DNA of 64,000 nucleotides from Gordionus sp. m RMFG-2023 (taxonomy: Eukaryota > Nematomorpha > Gordioida > Chordodea > Parachordodidae), in contig NC_088775.1 of NCBI RefSeq assembly GCF_954871325.1, forward strand, positions 19,693,561 to 19,757,560, given 5' to 3'. The notes under the pieces are model-generated. The model saw nothing but the letters and a program-made list of their open reading frames with translations. It searched no databases and was not told where the DNA came from. The position numbers and the translations under genes were made by a program. Below, one piece after another: positions 9,770-21,116 of the stretch (positions are counted from its first letter, which is position 1; each line of letters begins with the position of its first letter).

Positions 9770-11896
9770 ATGGGGAGCATACTGCCGGACAACGGCCCAC
9801 CGGTCCGAAGAGGAGACACAGTTCAGTTCCCAGATTGGCTAAAAAAGGTAAATAATTACCTTAGGGAGCTGAGGCATCAGCTGTTTTCTCCTGATGAAGG
9901 TATTAGCTCAGATGACGAAAATAACAATAATCACTCTTCCCCATCAATCCCTGAGCAAATACCCGCCGATCATCCTGCTGGATCGAACTCTGATCTCCCA
10001 TCGTTTCGTTCCGAAGATTCAGGAATCCCCGAATGGTGGTTACCAAATACATCCACTGTAACTTGGGAATCCAGCAGTGACAGCAATCTCGAAGCAACAT
10101 CTATCATCTCCGAACTTGAAGACGCAATCTTCAGTGATGGAACCGATTCTGGTATGCCCCAGGTGGGGTCGACGGCAATTCCCAACCTCCCAGGAATCCT
10201 AAATGGAATCACTGGTGTGAATTCCCACGCGACCTTCACAGATGAACAGCTAAGAGATAGCCCACAACTTGATATCAGCAGGGCTAGGCTGACTCCCGGC
10301 CCGTTAATGTCAAACTTTACCAGACGCGTTGCCGCCCGTGGCTTCAGACCTAGATTAGATTCCTTAAAAATAAACAATAATGAAGGACACTACTTCACAC
10401 ATAGGAACAGCCACGCAATCTCGGAACGATATTACCAAATCGTCCAACAGATGATCGCCGCCGATATCGTTATAGAAACAGACAGCAACCAAATATGTTC
10501 GCCTCTATACGTAATCCCCAAGGCAAACGGCACGCCCAGAGTCATCAGTGACTTTTCCGAGACATCCAAGAACTTCCTCCACTACCCATTCAAACTGAAG
10601 TCCATTCCGTTGATGTCCATTAAACTAAACGAAGCAAAATATGCGTGCAAAATAGACATTAAATCGGCATTCTTTTCTATACCATTAGCCGAACAAGTGC
10701 GCAAATTCTTCGGATTTAAAATACATGGAACATATTACGCATATAAGGTACTTCCAATGGGGGCGTCGTTTAGCCCATACTGTCTCCAATCTATCATCCT
10801 GGATGCATGTGCAAAAACAATAAGACGAGCCAATTACAATGTCTACCTGGACGACATTCTAATATACGGGGACAATGAAAACGACGTTAAATGGTCAACT
10901 AGGTCGCTCAGATGTACCCTAGAAGGATGGGGTCTAGAAATATCCCAAGAGAAATCCGTCTTAGACCCCACACCATTCATAACATACTTAGGAGTCCCTA
11001 TTAACCTAGAATCCAAAACGCTTAACGCCGATAATACAACCAGAAGGAGACTTACCAGATGTTTGGCCATCTTCAGAAGACACTCTTACCAACATCTAGA
11101 AATAGGACGGATCCTGGCGGCTAAAGTATTAGGAGTAGTGAATCACTTTGCATACACAATTACCGGTATGTCCAGACTTTTCTCGCCTTACTACATTACC
11201 CTAATGGAAGGCCAACTCGCACCGTTAGTAGATACCTATTTGGCATTCAGGAAGGCAGAGGTAATAATAACTGCAATGGAATACCCCCTGAAAATTCGCT
11301 ATACGGCCACCAATCCAGTCTATACTGACGCCTCAGATTCACACATTGGAATATCCTTTTGGGGTTACCAAGACATGTCCGTCTCCTATACAGAAGCTGC
11401 GCTCTTACTAAATGTACCAACACACGCCATACAGCATATTAACGCTAAAGAAGTCCTAGCAGTAGGCATTGGTACGCTCCTAGCAATTAACAAAGACGGA
11501 CAAGTACCAATCATCTATACTGACTCCACAGTAGCCTACTATTCATTGCGAAAAGGAGGTTCTAGATCACCATCATTGGAAATAGTTATCACAAGCATAC
11601 TATTCAAGCTAGGATTACAAGACTTCACCGCACTCTCTCAGAACATCCGATGGATACCTACGGACGAAAATCCAGCAGATGAACCATCAAGATCATGGGT
11701 CGGTGACACAAGCAACAGAGACCTCTTTGAAGGATCACCTCTGACAGGTAACCTGATGTTATACGATGAAGAAACCTCCCTGTTCGGACATGATTCAACG
11801 GTGAGCACTCCGTCGCTAATATCAAACCTATCGTTAGGATCAACAACAATCACTGCGAACCTAGAACAACTAAGTATACACAGCTCAGACCTATAA
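9770..11896 (+). CDS. Reverse transcriptase-RNase H of the retroelement (ORF2)
   Basis: A 708-residue frame. Residues 1-230 are Ser/Asn/Asp-rich and unrecognised. The RT spans roughly 230-430, with CSPLYVIPKANGTPRVISDF, CKIDIKSAFFSIPL, KVLPMGASFSPYCLQ and the catalytic VYLDDILIYGD. The RNase H spans roughly 515-640, with VYTDASDSHIGISF, INAKEVLAV, IIYTDSTVAYY and WIPTDENPADEPSR, all the acidic positions expected. The WxPTxENPADxxSR ending is typical of DIRS-like and some LTR elements. A 65-residue tail follows without a recognised domain. It copies element RNA into DNA. The frame is whole. Confidence 0.8.
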   Translation: MGSILPDNGPPVRRGDTVQFPDWLKKVNNYLRELRHQLFSPDEGISSDDENNNNHSSPSIPEQIPADHPAGSNSDLPSFRSEDSGIPEWWLPNTSTVTWESSSDSNLEATSIISELEDAIFSDGTDSGMPQVGSTAIPNLPGILNGITGVNSHATFTDEQLRDSPQLDISRARLTPGPLMSNFTRRVAARGFRPRLDSLKINNNEGHYFTHRNSHAISERYYQIVQQMIAADIVIETDSNQICSPLYVIPKANGTPRVISDFSETSKNFLHYPFKLKSIPLMSIKLNEAKYACKIDIKSAFFSIPLAEQVRKFFGFKIHGTYYAYKVLPMGASFSPYCLQSIILDACAKTIRRANYNVYLDDILIYGDNENDVKWSTRSLRCTLEGWGLEISQEKSVLDPTPFITYLGVPINLESKTLNADNTTRRRLTRCLAIFRRHSYQHLEIGRILAAKVLGVVNHFAYTITGMSRLFSPYYITLMEGQLAPLVDTYLAFRKAEVIITAMEYPLKIRYTATNPVYTDASDSHIGISFWGYQDMSVSYTEAALLLNVPTHAIQHINAKEVLAVGIGTLLAINKDGQVPIIYTDSTVAYYSLRKGGSRSPSLEIVITSILFKLGLQDFTALSQNIRWIPTDENPADEPSRSWVGDTSNRDLFEGSPLTGNLMLYDEETSLFGHDSTVSTPSLISNLSLGSTTITANLEQLSIHSSDL

Positions 11897-11953
11897 ACAA
11901 GGCAAACAACCTCAAATCAAAACAAAATACAATAATAAACACAAATAGAACGA

Positions 11954-12086
11954 TTCATCCGCCATATTTATTTGTATAAATATATTATTATTTAGTGTTA
12001 TAACCATTATTGATTATTTTCGTATATATCTTGTATTGGTAAATTCGTACCGCAAATTATTCAAGATATTTTATATACTTTGTTTT
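11954..12086 (+). repeat. Right direct terminal repeat
   Basis: Identical to 8786-8918. It is followed directly by GATTTAAGAAATAAAAGCC, which holds an AATAAA polyadenylation-like signal at 12096-12101, so transcripts that begin in the left repeat could end just beyond this one. Confidence 0.85.
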
Positions 12087-12200
12087 GATTTAAGAAATAA
12101 AAGCCTTGGGATGCTAAAGCCATAAAGGCCAAGGCATCCGACTGTATCCACATTCCCCACGACAGGGGAAATGTTATCAGGATACAGTTATTTGCCAATA
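12087..12200 (+). other. Structured segment next to the right terminal repeat (long hairpin)
   Basis: 12141-12149 (ACTGTATCC) pairs perfectly with 12180-12188 (GGATACAGT). Inside it, 12150-12158 (ACATTCCCC) pairs with 12165-12174 (GGGGAAATGT) around a six-base loop. A further small inverted repeat GGATGC/GCATCC lies just upstream (12109-12139). In a poorly structured AT-rich genome this is conspicuous. It may belong to the retroelement's 3' end, since it directly abuts the repeat, or to the DNA into which the element inserted. Confidence 0.5.
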
Positions 12201-12658
12201 TTTTGGTCTTTATTAGTGTCTAACCACTATAGTAACCAGCATAAATGAAAAAAATATTAGTAACAAAATTTTGCCCAAATTTATGATTCTGAAAGCATTA
12301 TTCTGAAAATTTTATCAATGTTTAGTCAATTGTAAATTAATTCAATCCATTCGGTGTAGAAAGAAGAAAAAAATCGCCCCCCCCCCAACCTCCCATTTTT
12401 TATGATCACTCAATTCTATGTTAAAAATAATTATTTTAATTAACTTTTTGCATATAATAAAATTTTGCAGAGAATTTCATTATAGATTTCATTTATTAAA
12501 ATACTTTAGTTTAAATAACACTCCTATTAAATTTATTGTAAATAACTATATTTAAAAAAAATATAATTACAAAAAAATATGACTAATTCTTGTTATTTAA
12601 AAAAATCAATTTAATAATTATAATTAATACAAATGAGTATATTAACAAATCATAGATA
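12201..12658. other. AT-rich spacer with a C-tract
   Basis: A run of about ten C residues at 12377 precedes featureless AT-rich DNA. No gene was recognised. Confidence 0.5.
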
Positions 12659-12666
12659 ATTCTTAT

Positions 12667-12979
12667 TAAAGATCTGCATAAGTAGGAAAATCGGGTTTGG
12701 TCTGGGTCAAGCCTAATATTTTTTAAAAAATTCGGGCCAGATAGGGTCGGGGCTTGGAATTTTTTTAAAATATATCTAAATATATCAATTTTGTGTTAAA
12801 TTTTTTATGTAAAATAAAAATATTTGATTTTATATATAAAAACTAAACGCCATATAACATCGGGCCGGTCCGACAAAACTTTTTAAAAAAAATTCGGGTT
12901 TCGGCCGGGCTGGCAAAATTTTTTAAAATAATTTCGGACGGGGTCGGGCTTGAAAAATTAGGCCCGATACAGATCACTA
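12667..12979. mobile_element. hAT-type MITE, GGCCCG word family
   Basis: A 313-bp element flanked by a perfect 8-bp direct repeat ATTCTTAT (12659-12666 and 12980-12987), the hAT target-duplication length. The ends are inverted repeats TAAAGATCTGCAT and, on the opposite strand, TAGTGATCTGTAT. The interior consists of GGGTCGGGGCTTGG, CGGGCCGGTCC, CGGCCGGGCTGG and GGACGGGGTCGGGCTTG blocks separated by T/A-rich spacer. There is no coding capacity. It is the same family as 14558-14856. Confidence 0.9.
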
Positions 12980-13129
12980 ATTCTTATTGCAAATGCAATA
13001 TTTTTATTAAAAATAGTTCATATAAATATTATGACTTAGAATTCATTATAATTACGTTTTCAATATAAAAATTTTATGACTAAGAATATATTATAATCAT
13101 ATAGCAATTTTAGATTTGAATTTATAAAG

Positions 13130-13640
13130 AGAAGTCTACTTTTCTCTGAGATTTGGCTAATTCATCTAGAATCAAATTTTTGTCTAGAATAATCTCCTTA
13201 TAAATATTTAATATTGCGAATCCATTTAAACAGCTTTCACCGGTGCTATTTCATAAATAGGTTTTTAACCTTTTCAAAGTTGAAGACATTTCATTGGTGC
13301 AGGTGCTAACGGTAAGGTAGCTAAAATAAAAAGAATGTTTTGATATTAGGCAGGGAATCTAAAGTGCAATTACACATGGAAAGAACCTGCAAAGCATTTA
13401 TTGGCCCAAAGAGTACTCTATTCTGTCAAAATTTTTGACATCACAAAGTAACTTATCATACGATCATATACGATCATGATAATTCATCAGAATAAAACTC
13501 TGAAATTTTCTTAATATCCTCGTTCGTTTCAAGTGTATTCAGACTCAACCGGCAAAAGAAAATAAAATCTGTTTAAAATAAAATTTTGACTAATAAATAC
13601 TTCCTTTATTTGAAATAAAAGTGTATCAATAAGGGGAATA
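13130..13640 (-). pseudogene. hAT transposase C-terminal half (ZMYM1-like), broken
   Basis: The minus strand reads TVSTCTNEMSSTLKRLKTYL, then a stop, then NSTGESCLNGFAILNIYKEI and ILDELAKSQRKVD, which is the hAT dimerisation region (compare the copy at 44.75 kb). Upstream on the same strand RLSLNTLETNEDIKKISEFY and CDVKNFDRIEYSLGQ give the preceding helical region. Several stops or shifts interrupt it. To its right, at 14121, CCCCCGTCTATGCCACTG looks like a hAT terminal repeat of the CAGTGGC type and could be this copy's 5' end. Confidence 0.7.
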
Positions 13641-14100
13641 AAAATATTTATTTTATAAAAATCCTCAATCGTAGATGCATAAATATTTAAGCGATTAGAC
13701 TATCTAGAAACTACTGTAGGTTTAAAATTTTTAATCCCAAATATATTAGTGATTCACCTTTACTTTCTCGTTATATTTACCAAATTAAATTATTTTAAAT
13801 TATAAAAAATAATTAAAATTTTTAAAACTAATTAGTTTAACAATATAAATTTTATTATTAAATTTATAAATATCTAATTTAACTATGCCAGAAAATATTT
13901 ACAATATATTTTTATTGTTATTTAATATTTTACATATAATTTTTAATATATATTTTTAAACCATGTTATCATTTAAAATTGAAATTCTTATTTGTTTTTA
14001 TAAATATATTTCATTTTGATATCGTATATATTATTTTATTTATAAATTGAAACCGTTTTAATAAAATTATTTGCAATAAGAAAAAAAAATTTCGGAGCCC
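13641..14100. other. AT-rich, probably interior of the decayed hAT copy
   Basis: No coding segment was recognised between the transposase remnant and the C-tract near 14098-14110. Confidence 0.4.
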
Positions 14101-14121
14101 CCCCCCCCGTCTATGCCACTG
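14098..14121 (-). repeat. Isolated hAT terminal repeat with C-tract
   Basis: On the minus strand this reads CAGTGGCATAGACGGGGGGG, the CAGTGGCGTA-type end seen intact at 36239, 42649 and 52363. It has a G-tract directly inside, as in those elements. The matching partner end was not found. Confidence 0.55.
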
Positions 14122-14549
14122 ATTGAGGGATATTTGTAATTTAAAAATTACAAATTTAATTTACAATATAAAAGATTGCAATCATTGAAAAAAGATTTTT
14201 TGATTTTGTCCCTTGAAATACTTAAAGTGAAAACCTTTATTCCTTTTATTTCTGTGCAAATCTAGATTTAAAAAAAAAATCCTCATCATCAATTACATCT
14301 TTAATAAACTTGAAGAATTTTCATAGTTTAAAAAATTAGAAATCATATTTACAATATAAAAATTGCATCCCAAATAGCCATAGGACTAAATGAATCAATG
14401 GAAAAAAAATTTCGATGATGTCTCTTAACATCTTTTATTTCAAAGTCCTGTATAAATCTAGATCCAAAAAACATCACCAATTAATTACTTCTTTAATTAA
14501 ACAAATATTGAAAGATTTTTATAATTAATATTTACAATATAAAAATTGC
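14122..14549. other. AT-rich spacer with loose direct repeats
   Basis: Several loosely repeated blocks (ATTACTTCTTTAAT, GAAAAAAGATTTTTTGAT) suggest an old tandem duplication of about 150-200 bp. No gene was recognised. Confidence 0.4.
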
Positions 14550-14557
14550 AACCAAAC

Positions 14558-14856
14558 TAGAGATCTGCAAAAATAGGCCCGGCCCGTACCTGGCCCAAAC
14601 GGGCTTCGGGCCGAGCTCGAGCCTAATTAAAAATAATTATATTTGATTTTATTTATAGAAACTAGACCCCATATAACATATATCATTTATTTTGATTAAT
14701 TATAAAAATTAATTTCTATATTTAGATAAATACGGCCAGTCGGGCCGGTAAATTATTTTAAAAAAAATTTCGGGTTCGGGCGGGGCAGACAAAACTTTTG
14801 TAAAATAATTTTGGGCCGGGTCGGGTTTGGAAAATTAGGCCCGATGCAGATCACTA
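14558..14856. mobile_element. hAT-type MITE, GGCCCG word family
   Basis: A 299-bp element with ends TAGAGATCTGCAAAAATAGG and, on the opposite strand, TAGTGATCTGCATCGGGCC. Flanking octamers AACCAAAC and ACCTAAAC match at 6 of 8 positions, a slightly decayed hAT target duplication. It is a sister of the MITE at 12667 with the same CGGCCCG, CGGGCCG and GGGTCGGG blocks. It is non-coding. Confidence 0.8.
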
Positions 14857-14939
14857 ACCTAAACAGCCATAAGCTAAATGGATCAATAAAAAAATCACTC
14901 TTTATGATATCTCTGGGGTCACTTGTGTAACCACCGGAG

Positions 14940-17305
14940 ACAATCCAGCCCCTTTAGGTGATTTTACTTATGCATCTCTTATCTTAAACAGCTCCTTATA
15001 ATTATAATATCACTATCTAATACTTTACTAGGCCGGTCTATTCCCTAGACAAAGTTCTTCATGCTCTTAAAAACTCCCAAAAATACACAATAAGTGGGTT
15101 GGACGGCCTTTTTCCTCTCTCTTCCTCGATTTAGACAGTGCTTACCCTTTTTGAAATAAAATTTAATCTGAAAACTTTCCATCTATCGTTAAGCCCCTAT
15201 TCTTTGGTGCTCGCCTGGTTGCCTCAACAAAACCAGATAATGGAATTTTCTTTAGAAGACTCACAAAGTGACTCATTGAAAGGATTATGCTCGTTGCTCT
15301 AGACACTTTCTCTCCCCACTAACTGGGCTTTGCGATTAAATGGGGTTGTGACATTATATCTCATTCCTTTAGAATTTACCTCAATTATTAATAATGCAGA
15401 TAAGGCAATCAAGTTGGATTTTAAAAACGCCTTCAACACCATCAGGGGTGGAGTTTTATTATCCTTTCCTTCTTAATTGTTATGGTAAAGAATCTTATAT
15501 GCACCTTGGCCACCCCTAGATAAAGTCTCAAAAGTGTATTCAACAAGAAGACCCTCTTGAAACTGCTCTTATTAATCGAGGCATTGATAGTCTGACTTCT
15601 ACTTTAAAATAACGATTCAACCTTGACATTAATCTTTGGTTCCTGGATGACGGTTCCCTCAACAATATTCTATTCGTCATTCACATAAATTGCAGAACAA
15701 ATATTTGCTCTTCCTCACACAAATCCAGGGCACCATGCCATAGAATCGAATACTTTTAGGCTCCTATTGGGGGCTCTCCTTCACAGCTAATTCCATCTTC
15801 TCCAAGCTATCAGGCAATATTACTATTTTGGACGTTAAAGACCTTCCACATTATCTTACCTCTTATAAAAAAAAATCTTATTAAGGACCTCGACGCTCTT
15901 TGCAATATTTCTCGAAAAAGTTATCAATTGAATCTTTTCATAAAGAAATTGGCTGTTGGTATCGTTTCCCCTAAAGATGGTCTCAAGTTGTTCTTCCTCT
16001 CTTTGTGAATATTTCGAAATTAATAAAATATCTTGATTGTTTATAAGAATTCACAACCAAATCATATACCGACCCTCCAACGTGGGTTCCCTCTTTGTTT
16101 TGCCTTATCGCAAAAAATTGAATATTTGACCTCGCTTCTACTACTAGGGCTTAAAACTTACAAAAATGGCTATGTATAGCTCGATGCCCTTTAGTTCGCT
16201 TGGTCTTTTGCTCTTTAACAGAAAATTTAAAGTTAAGTCGCCCTCTACGTGTAGGCTGTATCATGGTTTCATCTCACAATTGTAACAGTTGCAGTTCGGT
16301 AATCGATTTCTAGTTTTGCTTGTATAAAACCAGGGGTTCGAACCGAACTCGAAAAAGAAAACCTGGGTTTTTAAAAATTTTTTTAACCCGAACCTGAACC
16401 CCGTTTATATATTTTTCAAAACCCCGAACCGAACCCGGAATTTTATTTGAACCCGGGTTCAGTGTATTTTTTAAATTAATATAAGATATTTGTATAATTG
16501 TAAATACAAATATTAATAATTTACTTGACATTTTATATAATTTCAGATTTCCATTTAAGTGAAGTGTTAATAAATTTTAAACAACTTAATTCAAATATTT
16601 TATTTTAAAATTTATTCTCAAAGATTCCTATTGGATTGTTAATAAATTTTAAACAATTAAATTCATTTACGCCATTTATTTTTAATTTTTAACTTATTCT
16701 CAAAGATTATTAATTAGAGGAAAATGAAAGTGAACAAGTCAAAGTAAAAATTATTATATTGGTTATTGTTAATTTAAAGAAATATGTCAAATTTTTTAAA
16801 TCTATACATGACTATGCTTTGTATTTTTAACTATATTTTGCCTATAAATAAAATAAAAAATTTATTTCTTATACCAAATCTATGTCTAGTTTTTTAATTA
16901 TGATTTAAATATAGAATATTTTTTTCATCAATTCAAACATTCTTAAACCCGAGCTGAACCCGGAACCAAATCTGGGTTCAAAAATATTTCCCTGAGCCGA
17001 ACCCGAACCGAACCCACCTTTTTTTAACCTTAAACCGAACCCGGGCAAAATTTTTACCGGGTTTGCATACCTGCATAAAAGATTTGGCCTTTGTATTCAT
17101 CATGATAGTCAATGTGATTCTTTCAAATCGCCTCAGCTGAGTTTCTAAATCGACTAAAATCCCCCCCTCCCCACACACATTTTCATCATTGATTATAAAA
17201 GCCCGATGGTTCTATCTAAATTGGGAAAGCCTTATTTGGGATTTTTCCTGCGTAATTGTACACCAATTATCAATATTGACTATCCTTCAATAAAATAAAT
17301 AAATA
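14940..17305 (+). mobile_element. Decayed RLE-type LINE, interrupted by a MITE
   Basis: Plus-strand, heavily decayed copy of the LINE family best seen at 49.5-51.2 kb. In order: ISGLDGLFPLSSS near 15090, KPLFFGARLVASTKPDNG near 15200, AIKLDFKNAFNTIRGG near 15405 (RT motif), GIQQEDPLETALI near 15535, WFLDDGSLN near 15640 (catalytic YxDD equivalent), a CNSCSSVIDF finger start near 16275, then (past the 743-bp MITE at 16331-17073) FGLCIHHDS, and KPDGS near 17195 with WDFSCVIVHQLS near 17235, matching RPDG...WDFTC of a restriction-like endonuclease. Reading-frame changes are frequent. It is a dead copy that predates the MITE insertion. Confidence 0.75.
16331..17073. mobile_element. hAT-type MITE, ACCGAACCCGG word family
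   Basis: A 743-bp non-coding element with ends CAGGGGTTCGAACCGAAC and, on the opposite strand, CAGGTATGCAAACCCGG. The flanking octamers TATAAAAC (16323-16330) and CATAAAAG (17074-17081) match at 6 of 8. Subterminal arrays of CCGAACCCGG/CCGGGTTCGG words occupy about 120 bp at each end (16331-16465 and 16945-17060) around an AT-rich middle. It sits inside the zinc-finger coding part of the LINE. Confidence 0.8.
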
Positions 17306-20300
17306 TTCCAGATGTATCACATGTTTATCTCGGTCATAGCCAGTACCCTTGGCCAGAAAGGTTTGGCTCTTCTTCATTTCATAGACCAAAAAATTAAGCT
17401 ATTTACAAGAAATTCTTATAAGTTTTAGCATTTAAAATAATCCAAATTGAATCCAAGGGGAATTTGATCTGTCGTTCTAATTTATTTTCTACTTTTTTTT
17501 TATTTGTTTTATGTAGTTTTTATTTTAACTTTTGACTCTATATTAAATAATTTTAAATATTGATCGGTTTACATATAGAACCATGAAATCAATGCATTAC
17601 TAAATGAATAGCCATCGTAATGGCTTGTTTGAAAACGATCGCCACTTACATCTCCCTAATAATGTGATAAATTGAAGAAATTCCTCACCAAAAACACCAA
17701 GAGTATTGGTGACAAGTATGGTTGGGTAATGGCTAAACGTGGGCTAATGTGATTCATTTAAGCGCTACCGGAGATCCGTTAACACAGAGACGTTTTAATT
17801 TATATTAGTTTCCTGCAAATTTAAACTGCTATCTTTTTAAGAAAAACCCCGAGGCCAAAGTAGTTTTCGGTTAAAAACTTGGTTTAGCCGGATAAAAATA
17901 TGTTCAAAACGCTTAAAATATAGTAATTATCCAACTATAGTGACAAGTGGGATAAAAATTACGTGAGCGATGTCTAAATATTTGTTTATTTTCAAAATTT
18001 CTGCCAAATTAAGTGCTGAAGCATCTGTTGGAATGGCCGAGAAGTCGATGCATGTGTAATCCCAAGCAACAGGAAGACCAAGGTATTAGGTTGATCCTCT
18101 ATACATGTATTCTATATTTTTTTTGATACTGATTACTTCAAATACATTTTAAATATTAATTCCAGTAACCTGATAATATTAATTTAATTAAAATAATCTA
18201 ATATTATTTAAAAAAAATTTTAAACATTAAATCATTTATTTATTTTTTATAAATAATATTTTATTTACGTTTCTGATTATATATATTTAAAGAAAATTAA
18301 TTAGGCAAAATATTAATTATTGATAACATTATGATATAGTAATTTAATTTTTATATATAAAAATGGCACCGTTGATTGAAATATAATTATTCCAACTGAA
18401 ATCCGAAGCCGTCACTAGGAAGAAGCGCACAGGGGGCTCAAGCCCCCTTAAACATTTGATTAATTTTAAAATTTTTTATTGATTTAATATTTTATTATAT
18501 CATTCCTATAGGTGTCATTAGCAAAGATGCTTATAAGTAAGCTAAATAATTATATAAAATGGTATTTGTAACGTTCAAGCATAATTTTAAGTTAATAATA
18601 TTTCAAGTTAATGTATTGTTTAGTATCGAACTGGATTTCCAAACCTATATAATTTATTATTTTTAACGAACCAAAAGTGAACTAAACATTTATTGAAAGT
18701 AGAGAAAAATAAGAATCAATTCTGAAATCTGATAGAGAAATGGCAAGAGATTCAGCAACAGCCAATTCTGTTGATATCACAGAATCTTTTTTTGCAAAAA
18801 ATTAGAAATATTTGATCATTATAATTTTTAAAAAACAATGATAGTGAATTATAAAATTATATGTAAAATATTATTTGATATATTTTCTAGTTACTAAATG
18901 ATTGCAGAGAAGGTCAATTTCCCCTCATTTATCGTTTTATGAGATCCTTTCTTTACCGTGTAGAACTCAGGGCATCAATGTTTTTACATTTTGACTCTAT
19001 TTTTAATTGTATAAATTAATTTTTTATAATAAATAACAGAATCTGAAAAGAAAACATGAATGCCAAAACCTGAAAAACTGTAGATTGAGGTACTAATTTA
19101 CAGAAATAGACCAAATCAAAGTATATAACCATTTTACCAATACTCTGCCCACATTACCTCATATTTAATGACTTTATAATAACATCAACTGGTATATAAA
19201 AATAACTGCTTGAACAACACAAAAGGCATTTATATAATTGTTATTTATTGTTTATTAGTCTTTTTTTTTCAAGTTGTATCGATTATTTGCTTCTTTTATT
19301 TCTAATTTCAAGTTATTTTCGCTGTTGCTGAGGGTATTTGATTGTTGTGTGATTTAGGTGAGCACTAGTGTGCATTGCTTGATGGTTTACATATAATTAA
19401 AAATAGATCATAATCTTTCAAACAATTGATTATTTCACAATAATTTATCAATTATTGCTTATCTAGCTTTAATCATATCTCTAAGAGGAAGTTCCAACAA
19501 ACTACATAGTTTTATAATTTGGATTAGCCGTTTCATATATTCCCTTCTTTAAGAATTTACGTTTTGGTTAAGATTACAGGTTTTTCCTTATTAGTTTTCT
19601 TTCACATATTGTTTAAACTGGTTCCAGTTATATTTGTTGCATGACCTTCATCAATGTGAGTTGCTAAGAACTTCATCTTGAGAAATTTGAAAACCATTAT
19701 CAGTTGAGTCTGTGTAGGAAAAAAGTGACATATATTACTTTTATAATGCTTTATTTAATTCAAACATTTTTCAAATCCGGTATTACAAATATCTAACACT
19801 CTTTTCATTATATTCTGCAATCCAAAATTTTTAACACTGATTAATAATTATAATGTGCAATCCCATATATTTAACTTTCTTTGATATTATAATAAATAAA
19901 TATTTTGAGTTAAAACATATTATCTTGTTCACATTTATTATTCATATTTTTTGTAAGAAAGTATATATGCATAATAAATGGAAAATTTGAATACTTTTAG
20001 ATATAAATTAAAAAAGAATATAGGAAACTCAGCCGAAGGCCGAGAAAAAGCAAAAATTTGTTTGATTTAGCCCATGAGATTGTAAAGGCTATAACTTCCT
20101 GAGGATCACCTGAAATTAAGCGCATTTTTTTCTGAGTGTTTTAAGAAATCCCGGGCTCTAAATCCAAAATTACCTAGTGAACAATAGACATTCTAAAGTG
20201 ATATTAAAAAGGTTACTATATTTATTAATTTTTCTAATTTCCGCTAACAATGTTTAATTAACAAGAAAATGAATGTAATGTAATAATAAAATGAATGCAG

Positions 20301-20329
20301 TTACATGAATTACTTAGCGTCGTAAGGTT
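17306..20329. other. Long stretch without recognised genes
   Basis: No coding exons, RNA genes or complete elements were recognised. Two small oddities: a perfect palindrome GGGGGCTCAAGCCCCC at 18433-18448 close to GTCACTAGGAAG, which may be a decayed hAT-type end, and GCCGAAGGCC at 20032. The rest is AT-rich. Confidence 0.45.
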
Positions 20330-20398
20330 TTTTCTTTTATGATTTAAATCAAAAAAAATCGTAATTTAATAATAAAAATCATGATTTTTGACAACCCT
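20330..20398 (-). repeat. Possible hAT-type element end with AAATCATGATTT words
   Basis: On the minus strand the end reads AGGGTTGTCAAAAATCATGA, then further near-palindromic words (GATTTAAATC). This is the same design as other hAT ends in the window but with a very AT-rich word. The partner end was not located. Confidence 0.35.
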
Positions 20399-21116
20399 AA
20401 ACCGAATATTTCAAAATATAGAGTTCTTAATATAGTTATCCTCTCTTATGTGCCAAAATTATATAAAATTTTTAAAATTAAATTGAGCTGTTAGTCAAAA
20501 TGTGTAACGAAGCTTAAAAATTATTCCATTTACGACAATAAATTACGACTGCTCGTGTTAGCATGATCCAAGCTGAGCTATTTGACTTGCATTTGTGCTT
20601 GCAAACCTAAAAAACAGATCGATTAAAGGCTGGCTGGCCAGAAATATTTTTCGCTATAAAATTTAATGAGTTTGGTGGTATTTTACTTTTTTAAGGCTTT
20701 TTTGAAGATATCGAGTTTTTATTATATTTAAAAATTTATTTAGTTTTGCATATGTCCATTCCAAGCTATATAAAAATATTATTTTTAAATAATTAGAATA
20801 TTCAATTATATGCTATATCATCATGTTAAAAAATGCAATAGGCCATCGATAAATTAAGGTCATTGTATAAATATAAAATTTGTTATATATTTATTAAATA
20901 TTGCTTTTGAGCTTTTGTCAAATTTAAATAAAAGAAAATAAAATACATTTTTTTAAAGAGACATGATAAGTTTATAATATATTAGTTTGTGAGTTTTATA
21001 TTAAAAAATAGTATATAAAATGTTAGAATTACAAGTGTAATAATTTTGTTTAAAAATTGAAATATAATTTGTAAAGTGGTTATTAAAAATTTTTGGATTT
21101 AGGAATAAATTTTCAG
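20399..21116. other. AT-rich spacer
   Basis: No gene was recognised. Any upstream exon joining the candidate exon at 21117 would have to lie here or further left. Confidence 0.4.

Larger units (their letters stand above)
8786..12086 (+). mobile_element. DIRS/LTR-like retroelement with identical 133-bp direct terminal repeats
   Basis: Two direct repeats, 8786-8918 and 11954-12086, are identical over 133 bp by eye and enclose two plus-strand reading frames. Identity of the two repeats implies a recent insertion compared with everything around it. The first frame is gag-like and the second carries reverse transcriptase and RNase H. The RT resembles the DIRS/Ngaro and LTR (Ty3-like) lineages, and I cannot settle which. 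No integrase, protease or tyrosine recombinase was recognised inside the repeats. Codon and base usage is far less AT-rich than its surroundings. In the two frames seen the element looks whole, with no obvious break. Confidence 0.75.

Noticed and set aside
9499-9819. Gly-rich minus-strand frame
   Set aside because: It comes from the poly-C run and hairpin repeats between the two retroelement frames on the other strand.
18433-18448. Perfect palindrome GGGGGCTCAAGCCCCC as a terminator
   Set aside because: There is no gene beside it; such short GC palindromes accompany hAT-type ends in this window, so a ruined element end is likelier.
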